A DNA stretch of 64,000 bases from Vreelandella massiliensis (lineage in GTDB: Bacteria; Pseudomonadota; Gammaproteobacteria; Pseudomonadales; Halomonadaceae), in assembly GCF_900155385.1 (NCBI RefSeq), contig NZ_LT699745.1, positions 2,001,511 through 2,065,510 on the forward strand. Direction: 5' to 3'. Under the pieces are notes generated by a model. The model did not search any database. It was not told where the DNA came from and was given only the letters and a program-made list of their open reading frames with translations. The first letter of the stretch is position 1; the number at the start of each line of letters is the position of its first letter. A program made the position numbers and the translations under genes. Of the stretch, positions 56,721 to 64,000 are shown piece after piece.

Positions 56721-57397
56721 CGCGCCCGCGTTTTGCGCCGCGAGTAGCGGCGCAGCGCGAATAGCAGCAAAATACCTAGCCCCAAACCGGCCAGCGCCAG
56801 CAGCGCATCGCGACGGTCGCTCGCGGTCACAAGCGCGCCGAGCTGACTTCCCAAGAGCGTGACCGCCGCCAGCCCCGGGACGATGCCCAAGGTCGAGCCA
56901 ATCATGTAATCACGAAACTTGATGTGAAAGGCGCCGGCCATCATGTTGGTTAGCGTGAAGGGTGCCAGCGGCAGCAGATTAATCAGCGTCATCGCTTGGA
57001 TACCCCGCCGGGACAGGTAGCGTGAAAGGCCCTTCATGTGCCGGCCACCGTAGTTCAACAGCGCCTCGCGCCCCAGGTGATGGCCCACGCCATACGACAC
57101 CACCGAGGAGGCCAGTGTCCCTAGCGTGGCGTAAACGAATCCCCACACCGGGCCGAAGATCAAGCCGGTCACCGCGACCAGAATGCTCAAGGGAAACATC
57201 ACCAGCAGGGCGGCCACATAAACGCCCGTGACCAAGGCAAACGCCCAGGGCGAATCGCGCCACTGCGGCGACGCCGCGACCCACGCCACCACCCTTTTGA
57301 CTGTCACCACGTCATTGACCGTCAGCCACTGCCACAGCCCACCGAGGGCGAGCAGCACCGCTATAACACTTAGCGCTATCGTGATGGAACGCGCCAT
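56717..57397 (-). CDS. TVP38/TMEM64 (VTT-domain, DedA-like) membrane protein
   Basis: Inner-membrane protein of 226 aa. The VTT core is FPLSILVAVTGLIFGPVWGFVYATLGTLASSVVSYGVGHHLGRE, with re-entrant Gly/Pro-rich segments, then INLLPLAPFTLTNMMAGAFHIKFRDYMIGSTLGIVPG. VTT proteins, including bacterial DedA members and eukaryotic TMEM41B/VMP1, move lipids or undecaprenyl phosphate between leaflets; the substrate here is unknown. ATG at 57397 follows AGGAGAG. Divergent from the glycosyltransferase fusion across 183 bp, suggesting shared control. Confidence 0.88.
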   Translation of the reverse strand: MARSITIALSVIAVLLALGGLWQWLTVNDVVTVKRVVAWVAASPQWRDSPWAFALVTGVYVAALLVMFPLSILVAVTGLIFGPVWGFVYATLGTLASSVVSYGVGHHLGREALLNYGGRHMKGLSRYLSRRGIQAMTLINLLPLAPFTLTNMMAGAFHIKFRDYMIGSTLGIVPGLAAVTLLGSQLGALVTASDRRDALLALAGLGLGILLLFALRRYSRRKTRAR

Positions 57398-57580
57398 TCG
57401 TTTCTCTCCTGTTGTCGCCGAACGTTTATGCCACGCTTTAATACGCCACTCTGATGATGCCGCGCGACGAATAAAAACGGATGAATAAAAGCGTGTTATC
57501 GACGCGCGTAGAGGTTTGTGGCAGCTTACCGTCCTGAAGGCGCCACCCATGTTCATTAACTTTTTCAGGAGACACGCCGC

Positions 57581-59812
57581 GTGCCTCGCCAGCGACTGAT
57601 CCCATGGTTCTTTTATCTCAACCTTGCCCTCATCGCTGCGCTGTTGGGTTACAAAGCCTACCTGAATTTTTTTGAACAAGATTTCGCCGGTGATCACGCG
57701 GTGCAAGTCACCGCTATCGAGACGCTGCTGGCCGAGCGTGAAACGTACCGTTTCGCGGTGGTAGGCAACATCAACAACTCCGTGGGCATTTTTGAGCGCA
57801 AAATTATCCCGCGCTTAAACCGTGAGGGCTACGATTTTATCGTCTCGGCGGGCAATGCCGTGGCCAGCGGCGGCGAAGACAAGTACCGTGCGCTGTTCGG
57901 CACGCTAAGCCACCTGGAAATGCCGTACCTATTAACCTTCGGCCCCCACGAGGAGAGCCGCCTTGGGGGGTTTCGCTTTTATGACCACTTCGGCCCCTAT
58001 CACTTTAGTTTCGTCGCTGGTAAAAGCCGCTTCACCTTCCTAGACAGCACCGGCACCACCGATTTCAGTTGGCAAGCACGCTGGCTTAAGGAAGTGCTCG
58101 CCACCGGGCGCGAGCCGAATCATTTCCTGTTCAGCGCCCATCCGCTCTACCCGGTGAATCATGCCGGACTTTTTGGTCTCGACAGTAACGACGACTACCA
58201 TCTTGAGCATACCGCGCGACAGATGCTTACCCGCTACATCGAGCAGGCCGGCGTGGACGCGGTGTTCTCCTCCCAGGTGCCGCTGTTTGACCGCCAGCGC
58301 CACGGCGGTACCGACTACATCGTCACCGGCGGCGCCGGGGGGTTGGTGCTCAACGATGACGAGAGCTACCACCACTTTGTGTCAGTCAGCGTTGACGGCG
58401 ATGAGATCCAGATCAGCGAACAGCGCCTGGATATTGGCCAACACCCGATCTGGAGTACGTTGGAGAGTTTGTGGTTTTTTATCTACTCACTGTTCTACGT
58501 CAGCTACCTGAACTTCATCCTGATTATTGCCACCTTCATCGCCTTCGGGCTCTGGCTACACAAGCGGATCTTCACCGAGCCGCACTACTACCCCGATTTC
58601 GATATCGACCCGGACGCCGGCGGTAACGCGCCGCTTAAGGTGGCCATGTTCACCAATAACTACCTGCCCTTTATCGGCGGCGTGCCGATCTCCATCGCGC
58701 GCTTAACGCGCGGGCTGACCGCGCTGGGCAGTCGCGTGCTGGTCGTCGCCCCGCGCTACCCGCAGCAAACGGACGAAGCGGAAGAAACGGACGTACTGCG
58801 CCTCGCCCCGCTTTTGCCCCTGGGTCGACATAAAGAGTTTCGCTTGGCGAACATTTTCTCTTGGCGTTTGCTTAAGCGCGTGCGCGGCTTTGCCCCACAG
58901 GTGATTCACGTTCACCACCCGTTCTGGATCGGCCGCGCCGGCCAGCTATTGGGCCGGCTACTGCGGGTGCCGGTGGTCTACACCTACCACACGCGCCTGG
59001 AGCACTACGCTCACTACGTGCCGCTACCCGGCCCGCTGTTTCGCAATTTGATTTCCCACGCGCTGGTCAAGCGCTTTGCCAACGGCTGCGATGCGGTGAT
59101 TGTGCCGACGAGCTCCGCCGAGGAGTACCTGCGCATTATCGGGGTCAAACAACCCATTTTTATCCAGCCCACGGGCATCGAGTATGCGCGTTTCGCCGCC
59201 GCTGACAGCGCCGCGCTCGATACGCTACGAAAGCGCTACCGACTCGAGGGCAAGCGCGTACTGGTGTCGATTTCTCGACTCAGCAAAGAAAAAAATATCG
59301 ACTTTATGCTCGATGGATTGGCGCTTTTACGCGATAACACGCCGCACGATTTTCATCTGCTGCTGCTCGGTGAAGGCCACGACCGTGACCGGCTGCAGGC
59401 GCGTATCGAGGCGCTAGACCTTGGCGAACACGTCACGCTGGTCGGCGCCGTCCCGCCCAACGAGGTGGCGTGCTACTGCCACTTGGCCGAGCTTTTTGTC
59501 TTCGCCTCGCGCTCAGAAACCCAAGGCATGGTGGTGCTTGAAGCCATGGCGGCAGGCTTGCCGGTAGTGGTGATTCGCTCCAGCGGCATCGAGGATATCG
59601 TCCGCCACGGCCTTAACGGCTACAAGACCGCGCCCGAGCCGCAGGCCTGGAGCCAGCGCATTGACACCATCCTCAGCGATGACGCGCTGAAAACGCGCAT
59701 GAGTGAGCACGCCTCGCTTAGCGCCGCCGAGCACAGCATCGAAAAATTCGCCACTTCGGTGCTGCGCGTTTACCGCTACGTGATCGAGGCGCGGCAAAAA
59801 CGCCGGCGTTAG
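57581..59812 (+). CDS. Fusion of degenerate metallophosphoesterase-like domain and GT4 glycosyltransferase
   Basis: Protein of 743 aa. TM1 is at 8-24; residues 55-285 resemble a calcineurin-like phosphoesterase; TM2 is at 298-326; and 352-735 is a GT4 glycosyltransferase. The latter has NNYLPFIGGVPISIARLTRGL, QPTGIEYARF, SRLSKEKNIDF and the E-x7-E motif ETQGMVVLEAMAAGLPVV, most like diacylglycerol glycosyltransferases. The phosphoesterase metal motifs are altered: GNINN (62), GNAV (91), GPHE (121), SSQV (230); only SAHP (185) keeps its His. Predicted topology puts that domain in the periplasm and the GT in the cytoplasm. Start is GTG, and the preceding AGGAG supports it. Confidence 0.85.
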   Translation: MPRQRLIPWFFYLNLALIAALLGYKAYLNFFEQDFAGDHAVQVTAIETLLAERETYRFAVVGNINNSVGIFERKIIPRLNREGYDFIVSAGNAVASGGEDKYRALFGTLSHLEMPYLLTFGPHEESRLGGFRFYDHFGPYHFSFVAGKSRFTFLDSTGTTDFSWQARWLKEVLATGREPNHFLFSAHPLYPVNHAGLFGLDSNDDYHLEHTARQMLTRYIEQAGVDAVFSSQVPLFDRQRHGGTDYIVTGGAGGLVLNDDESYHHFVSVSVDGDEIQISEQRLDIGQHPIWSTLESLWFFIYSLFYVSYLNFILIIATFIAFGLWLHKRIFTEPHYYPDFDIDPDAGGNAPLKVAMFTNNYLPFIGGVPISIARLTRGLTALGSRVLVVAPRYPQQTDEAEETDVLRLAPLLPLGRHKEFRLANIFSWRLLKRVRGFAPQVIHVHHPFWIGRAGQLLGRLLRVPVVYTYHTRLEHYAHYVPLPGPLFRNLISHALVKRFANGCDAVIVPTSSAEEYLRIIGVKQPIFIQPTGIEYARFAAADSAALDTLRKRYRLEGKRVLVSISRLSKEKNIDFMLDGLALLRDNTPHDFHLLLLGEGHDRDRLQARIEALDLGEHVTLVGAVPPNEVACYCHLAELFVFASRSETQGMVVLEAMAAGLPVVVIRSSGIEDIVRHGLNGYKTAPEPQAWSQRIDTILSDDALKTRMSEHASLSAAEHSIEKFATSVLRVYRYVIEARQKRRR

Positions 59813-59820
59813 ATTCTGGC

Positions 59821-60225
59821 TCAAATATGGTGGATCTTTTCGTGCGCTGCGCTTGCCAGAAAGGCCGACCGGCTTTTCAATCCGTGCAACACCACGTACT
59901 CATCAATCTGGCGCAATACAGTTCCTGGTAGCGTCACCGTCACTTTTTCGGTCTTACCTAGGTAAGGCGTCAGATCAATATCGACCATCCCCCATCCCCA
60001 GCCTTTGAAATCTGGATGGCGGCGGTGATCGTCGATACGACCAGGCTTGGGAATGGCTTCTCCAGCGGCAACCCTTTCCTGTAGAACGATATGGGCCACT
60101 TCCAAGGCATTATCGTAGGCCTCTTCCGGCGTGTCGCCGGCACTGATTGCGCCGGGAATATCAGGAAACACAATGCCAGTGGCCGTATTGTCATCCCCCC
60201 ACTCGATGGCGATCGGGTACTGCAT
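59821..60225 (-). CDS. hicB: HicB-family antitoxin
   Basis: Protein of 134 aa. The N-terminal partial RNase-H-like HicB fold (YPIAIEWGDDNTATGIVFPDIPGAISAGDTPEEAYDNA) and a C-terminal ribbon-helix-helix (KVTVTLPGTVLRQIDEYVVLHG) that would bind the operator. It neutralises HicA from the gene just upstream (43-bp gap) and represses the pair. The stop is 8 bases from the convergent glycosyltransferase stop. Confidence 0.93.
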   Translation of the reverse strand: MQYPIAIEWGDDNTATGIVFPDIPGAISAGDTPEEAYDNALEVAHIVLQERVAAGEAIPKPGRIDDHRRHPDFKGWGWGMVDIDLTPYLGKTEKVTVTLPGTVLRQIDEYVVLHGLKSRSAFLASAAHEKIHHI

Positions 60226-60268
60226 GGCTCACCTCCAAAGGGAGTGTCGGTTGATACCCAACAAAAGC

Positions 60269-60451
60269 TTATAAAAGTCCGGCTTGCTTGCGAATCTGAT
60301 GGACGGTGCCTTTGGGCAAATCCTTTTTGGGGTGTGGAACAGGCACGATACCGGGCTTCTCAGGATGCTTGAAGACGTGATGACTTCCTCGGATCCGCTC
60401 AAGACGCCAGCCATCAGCCTCAAGCTCCCTTATCAGCTCACTGCTTTTCAC
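60269..60451 (-). CDS. hicA: HicA-family mRNA interferase toxin
   Basis: Protein of 60 aa, double-stranded RNA-binding-like fold. MKSSELIRELEADGWRLERIRGSHHVFKHP contains the catalytic His in GSHH, and PVPHPKKDLPKGTVHQIRKQAGL is typical. It cleaves mRNA independently of the ribosome. Order hicA-hicB is canonical and both look intact. Too short for most gene finders' thresholds but convincing. Confidence 0.93.
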   Translation of the reverse strand: MKSSELIRELEADGWRLERIRGSHHVFKHPEKPGIVPVPHPKKDLPKGTVHQIRKQAGLL

Positions 60452-60536
60452 CGTCTGATCCTTAATGGTGCTCTTCTCTCTAAAGATACGCCCAGCGGTA
60501 TATTATGCCGAACCCAATCGACCTGACAAGCGGCCC

Positions 60537-63500
60537 TCATTGCCGGGAAATCCGGAACCAGAGCGCGTAGAGCGCGGGCACGAACAGCAGCGTGATCAGC
60601 GTGCCCACCGCGACGCCGCCGATCAGCACGTAGGCCAGCGGCCCCCAGAAGCTGTCAAACGTCAGCGGAATAAACGCCAAAATCGCCGCCAGCGCCGTGA
60701 GGATCACCGGGCGGGCGCGCTGCACCCCTGCCTCGGTGACGGCCTCGCGTATCGCCATGCCTTCGTGCGTGTTGTCCGCGACCTGCTGGGTCAAAATCAG
60801 CGTGTTGCGCATCAAAATGCCCGCCAAGCCAATTAGCCCCAGCGTGGCGACAAAGCCAAACGGTTGATTGAACAGCAACAGCGCGGCGACCGCGCCAATC
60901 AGCCCCAGCGGCGCGGTGGCGACCACGATGAAGGTGCCGGCAAACGAGCGCATCTGCAGCATGATGAAGATCAACATTAACACCACCATCAGTGGCTGCA
61001 GCGCTTGGATCGAGGCTTGCGCCTTGTCCGACTGCTCCACCGAGCCGCCGATCTGCAACCGATACTCCTCCGGCAAGCGTGCCCGCACCGCTTCAAGCGC
61101 GTCCCACACTTCCAGCGTGACATCATTGGGCTGCGCCCCTTGAATCTCGGCGTTGACGGCGACAAAAGGCGCGCGGTTGTAGCGCTTGATCACCGGCTCC
61201 TCGAACGCGGTCTCAAGCTCGCCTAGCTGCATGAGCGGCACGCGCTGGCCGTCGCGGGTCAGGACTTCTAAGCTCTGCAAGTCGCGAATATCCCGGGCCG
61301 CCCCACGCCCCACGGCGGGCACCAGGCGAATGCCGTCGCGCAGCTCGGTAACGGTCACGCCATCAAGCTGGAACTGCAGCTGGCGCGCGACCTCATCCGG
61401 CGTCAGGCCAATCAACTGCAGACGGTGGTGATCGATCTCAAGGTGCAGCGTGGCGACACGTTCGTCCCACTCCAGGTGCGGGTCGCGGGTGGCCGGGTGC
61501 GCGTCAATCACCTCGCGCACCTGGTGGCCGATATCACGCAGCCGGTCGAGGTCGTCGCCAAGCACGCGAATGCTCACCGGCCAATCCACCGGCGGGCCGT
61601 AACGCAGCGCCTCCACGCGCACCCGGGCCTCGGGGAAATCCCCCGCCGCGATGCGCTCGCGCAGCATAGCGATCAAGTCGTTGCGCGAGGCCACGTCCTC
61701 CGCCACGGCAATCATCTTGGCAAAGGCGGGGTTGGGACGTTCAGGGCTTGCCGAGATAAAAAAGCGCGGCGCACCGCCGCCGACATAGGCCGAAAGCGAC
61801 GCCACGCCCTTTTTATCTACGATGAGCGCTTCCAATCGCTTTGTGGTGGCGTCCGTCGCGCCAATGGCGCTGCCCTGCGGGTGGTAGACGCTGATCAGCA
61901 CTTCCGGGCGGTCAGAGCTGGGAAAAAACTGCTGCTGCACCGGCCCGGCCATGCCCGCGATGGCGGCGACCAACAGCGCCACGGTGAGCGCGACCACGCT
62001 CTTGCGATAGTGCACGCAGGCGCCAATAACGCCGCGCAGGCGTTGATAGCCACGCGACTGGTACGCGGCGGCGGCCCCCTCATGGCTCTGCTGCTCCGGC
62101 AGGAGTTTGACGCCCAAATAGGGCGTAAAGACCACCGCCACCACCCAGGAGAGCAGCAGCGCGATGCCCAGCACCCAGAAGATATTACCGGCGTATTCCC
62201 CCACTCCCGACTGGGCGAAGCCGATCGGCACAAACCCGGCCACGGTGACCAGCGTGCCAAACAGCATCGGCGCGGCGGTGACCTTCCAGGCGTGCGACGC
62301 GGCACTGATGCGATCCCAGCCCTGCTCCATTTTCACGATCATCATTTCGATGGCGATAATGGCGTCGTCCACCAGCAGCCCCAGCGCGATGATCAGCGCG
62401 CCGAGGGTGATACGGTCGAGGTTGATGCCCATCGCCAGCATCACCACAAACGTCAGCGCCAGCGTCACGGGAATGGCAATCCCCACCACGATCCCAGCGC
62501 GAAGCCCCACCGCGAGCATGGTGACCAGCATCACCACTACCACCGCGATCAAAAACTTCACCTGAAACAGATTCACCGCGCCGGCGATGGCGTCCGCTTG
62601 GTTGGTCATCACGTCAAGCGACATCCCCAGCGGCAGGCGCCCGCGCTCCTGCTGCCAAAAGGCGTCCAAGCGCTCGCCAAACGCAAGGCCGTTTTCGCCC
62701 TCCTCCATCACCACGCCCAAGAGCAGCGCCTCTTCGCCAAAGGCGCGTACCAAATAGCTGGGCGGGTCTTCATAGCCGCGCGAGATGTCGGCGATATCCC
62801 CCAAGCGTATCAACCGCTCGCCGATACGAATCGGCACCTCGGCCAGCGCTTCGGGGTCCGCTCTATCCTGATCAAGGCGAAGATAGAGCCGCGGCCCCTG
62901 GGTCTCCACGCGCCCGGCGGGCAGCAGGCGGCTGTGCGCCTCAATCGCGGCGAATACCGCCTGCGGCGAGATCCCCAGACTCTGCAGTTTGGCCAGGTCA
63001 AAATCGAGGTGCATGCGCTCGGCGCGCTCGCCCAGCACTTGGGCTTTGTTCACCCCGTCGACGCGCTGCAACCGGTCGCGAATATCCTCCGCCTCGCGCA
63101 CCATCTCGCGCATCGGCAGCCCCGGCGCGGTCAGCGCGACAAGGGTAAAGTACACGTCACCGAAATCTTCGTTGATGATGGGTCCGATCACGCCGTCGGG
63201 CAGGTGGGGAGCTTCGTCCTGCATGCGGCGGCGCACCTGGTAAAAGCGCTCGGGGACTTGCTCGCCGGGGGTGTGATCCTCAAACTCGACCTGCAGATCG
63301 GCGCGCCCGGGGCGAAGGGTGGTTTCAATGCGGTAGAGATCGTCGACCTCCTGGATGCGCTTTTCCAGCCGATCGGCCACGCTATCCTGCATCTGTTCAG
63401 GGGTCGCGCCCGGCCACACCACTGAGACCATCATCACTCGCACGGTAAAATCGGGGTCTTCCGCGCGCCCCATGGAGGCGAAGGCGTAAAGCCCCGAGGC

Positions 63501-63575
63501 CAGCGCGATCAACAGCAGAAACAGCGTCACGGCGCGCTCGCGCACGGCAAGCGCTGAAAAGTTGGGGAAGCTCAC
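60537..63575 (-). CDS. RND efflux transporter permease subunit
   Basis: Inner-membrane pump of 1012 aa of the AcrB/MMPL superfamily with two repeats of six helices and large periplasmic loops after TM1 and TM7. The proton-relay acidic pair is in GLLVDDAIIAIEMM of TM4, and GFVATLGLIGLAGILMRNTLI lies in TM10-11. FAQSGVGEYAGNIFWVLG and the PAFAKM-type docking loops are present. Substrate unknown (drug, metal or lipid). Its ATG overlaps the adaptor stop by 4 bases. No outer-membrane factor gene is in the window. Confidence 0.94.
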   Translation of the reverse strand: MSFPNFSALAVRERAVTLFLLLIALASGLYAFASMGRAEDPDFTVRVMMVSVVWPGATPEQMQDSVADRLEKRIQEVDDLYRIETTLRPGRADLQVEFEDHTPGEQVPERFYQVRRRMQDEAPHLPDGVIGPIINEDFGDVYFTLVALTAPGLPMREMVREAEDIRDRLQRVDGVNKAQVLGERAERMHLDFDLAKLQSLGISPQAVFAAIEAHSRLLPAGRVETQGPRLYLRLDQDRADPEALAEVPIRIGERLIRLGDIADISRGYEDPPSYLVRAFGEEALLLGVVMEEGENGLAFGERLDAFWQQERGRLPLGMSLDVMTNQADAIAGAVNLFQVKFLIAVVVVMLVTMLAVGLRAGIVVGIAIPVTLALTFVVMLAMGINLDRITLGALIIALGLLVDDAIIAIEMMIVKMEQGWDRISAASHAWKVTAAPMLFGTLVTVAGFVPIGFAQSGVGEYAGNIFWVLGIALLLSWVVAVVFTPYLGVKLLPEQQSHEGAAAAYQSRGYQRLRGVIGACVHYRKSVVALTVALLVAAIAGMAGPVQQQFFPSSDRPEVLISVYHPQGSAIGATDATTKRLEALIVDKKGVASLSAYVGGGAPRFFISASPERPNPAFAKMIAVAEDVASRNDLIAMLRERIAAGDFPEARVRVEALRYGPPVDWPVSIRVLGDDLDRLRDIGHQVREVIDAHPATRDPHLEWDERVATLHLEIDHHRLQLIGLTPDEVARQLQFQLDGVTVTELRDGIRLVPAVGRGAARDIRDLQSLEVLTRDGQRVPLMQLGELETAFEEPVIKRYNRAPFVAVNAEIQGAQPNDVTLEVWDALEAVRARLPEEYRLQIGGSVEQSDKAQASIQALQPLMVVLMLIFIMLQMRSFAGTFIVVATAPLGLIGAVAALLLFNQPFGFVATLGLIGLAGILMRNTLILTQQVADNTHEGMAIREAVTEAGVQRARPVILTALAAILAFIPLTFDSFWGPLAYVLIGGVAVGTLITLLFVPALYALWFRISRQ

Positions 63576-64000
63576 TCTGGGGCCTCCTCACCCAGCGGCC
63601 GCACCGCCATGCCCGGTGTCAGCAGGTGAGTCCCCAGGGCGATAACCGCTTGACCGTCGCGCAAGGCCTCGCCACGCACCCAGGCGTGCTCGCGGGTCAT
63701 GCGCTCAAGGGCCACCGGCAGCGGCTCGGCTTGGCCCTCAACGATATGCCACAGCTGCGGGCCGTCGCCGCGCTCATCCAGCGCCGCCACGGGCACCCGA
63801 AAGCGGCCGGCGCCCTCCGCCTCGTCCAGGGTAAAACGTGCCTGTACGACTTCACCCAGACCCCGCTCGGTGAGCGCGGTTTCAAGCCGGTAGCGGGCGC
63901 GCCAGGTGCGGCTGGCGGGGTCGGCGGCGCCGGCTACTTCGCGGCGAGAAAGGGCAACGCGGCGCTCACCCTGCAAAAGCTCGCCGCTTGGCGGGGGATG
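63572..64000 (-). CDS. RND efflux periplasmic adaptor (partial, runs off right edge)
   Basis: C-terminal 142 codons of a membrane-fusion protein; the frame is open to the last base, so the N-terminus lies outside the window. The visible part is beta-barrel and membrane-proximal domain: TALTERGLGEVVQARFTLDEAEGAGRFRVPVAAL and GEALRDGQAVIALGTHLLTPGMAVRPL. It would link the RND pump to an outer-membrane channel. Coupled to the pump by overlapping stop and start. Confidence 0.85.
   Translation of the reverse strand, partial: HPPPSGELLQGERRVALSRREVAGAADPASRTWRARYRLETALTERGLGEVVQARFTLDEAEGAGRFRVPVAALDERGDGPQLWHIVEGQAEPLPVALERMTREHAWVRGEALRDGQAVIALGTHLLTPGMAVRPLGEEAPE

Noticed and set aside
61425..63425. 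A 666-codon open frame opposite the RND pump gene
   Set aside because: High-GC antisense shadow: composition is rich in His/Arg/Gln with no domain, signal or ribosome site, and the pump gene on the other strand is unmistakable.

Overview
The window looks like a chromosomal contig from a moderately halophilic gammaproteobacterium, most likely Halomonas or a close relative. This is an inference from high GC, many acidic proteins, a dense set of glycine betaine/compatible-solute transporters (ProVWX-type ABC, BCCT, Usp), and gammaproteobacterial gene orders: rpsU-dnaG-rpoD with divergent tsaD, and pdxA-ksgA-apaG-apaH. No tRNA, rRNA, CRISPR array, prophage or intact insertion sequence was seen.

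Layout. 0-9 kb: hinT, ettA, a PA3496-type small protein, a short LOV photoreceptor, remnants of an MFS/LysR pair, msrA, pgpA, a TerB/DUF533 protein and an ABC exporter. 8.5-14 kb: a siderophore uptake locus (ATPase, two broken permeases, binding protein, divergent TonB receptor with a Fur-like box). 14-19 kb: an RsbQ-like hydrolase, an SbtA-type bicarbonate permease divergent from its LysR regulator, and a LysR/AEC-transporter pair. 19-26 kb: a broken PQQ-type sugar dehydrogenase, then proV-proW, proX, a universal stress protein and a BCCT carrier. 26-36 kb: an exonuclease with a cNMP/CBS/nucleotidyltransferase protein, DUF4168, a DMT exporter, an EAL phosphodiesterase, mtgA, the glutathione-dependent formaldehyde pathway (frmA, fghA) and serine dehydratase. 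36-46 kb: the macromolecular synthesis operon, tsaD, plsY, folB-folK, cca, apaH, apaG and ksgA. 46-57 kb: truncated pdxA and hisF, a small barrel-like protein, DUF416, a GATase-like protein lacking its nucleophile, selD-mnmH, radA, an NlpE-like lipoprotein, hisC, a LysR and a DMT transporter. 57-64 kb: a VTT/TVP38 membrane protein divergent from a 743-aa protein fusing a degenerate phosphoesterase-like domain to a GT4 glycosyltransferase, a hicAB module, and an RND pump whose adaptor runs off the right edge.

Assembly integrity is the main caution. Four places join gene fragments that should not be joined. At 9900-10034, Illumina TruSeq adapter plus a Nextera mosaic end replaces about 0.85 kb of two permease genes. 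At 19567-19647, a Nextera-like end plus a degraded copy of a fragment from the siderophore permease interrupts the sugar dehydrogenase. At about 3845 and about 47400, two genes on opposite strands each lose their 5' part at a direct junction. Apparent fusions or pseudogenes at these four points should not be taken as biology without read-level support.

The most interesting biological candidate is the pseudo-phosphoesterase/GT4 fusion next to a VTT-domain protein (56.7-59.8 kb), which may be a membrane glycolipid synthesis-and-translocation unit. Secondary items are the short LOV protein, the cysteine-less GATase homologue, the EAL protein with an N-terminal Cys/His cluster, and well-formed palindromes upstream of the bicarbonate permease and proX.
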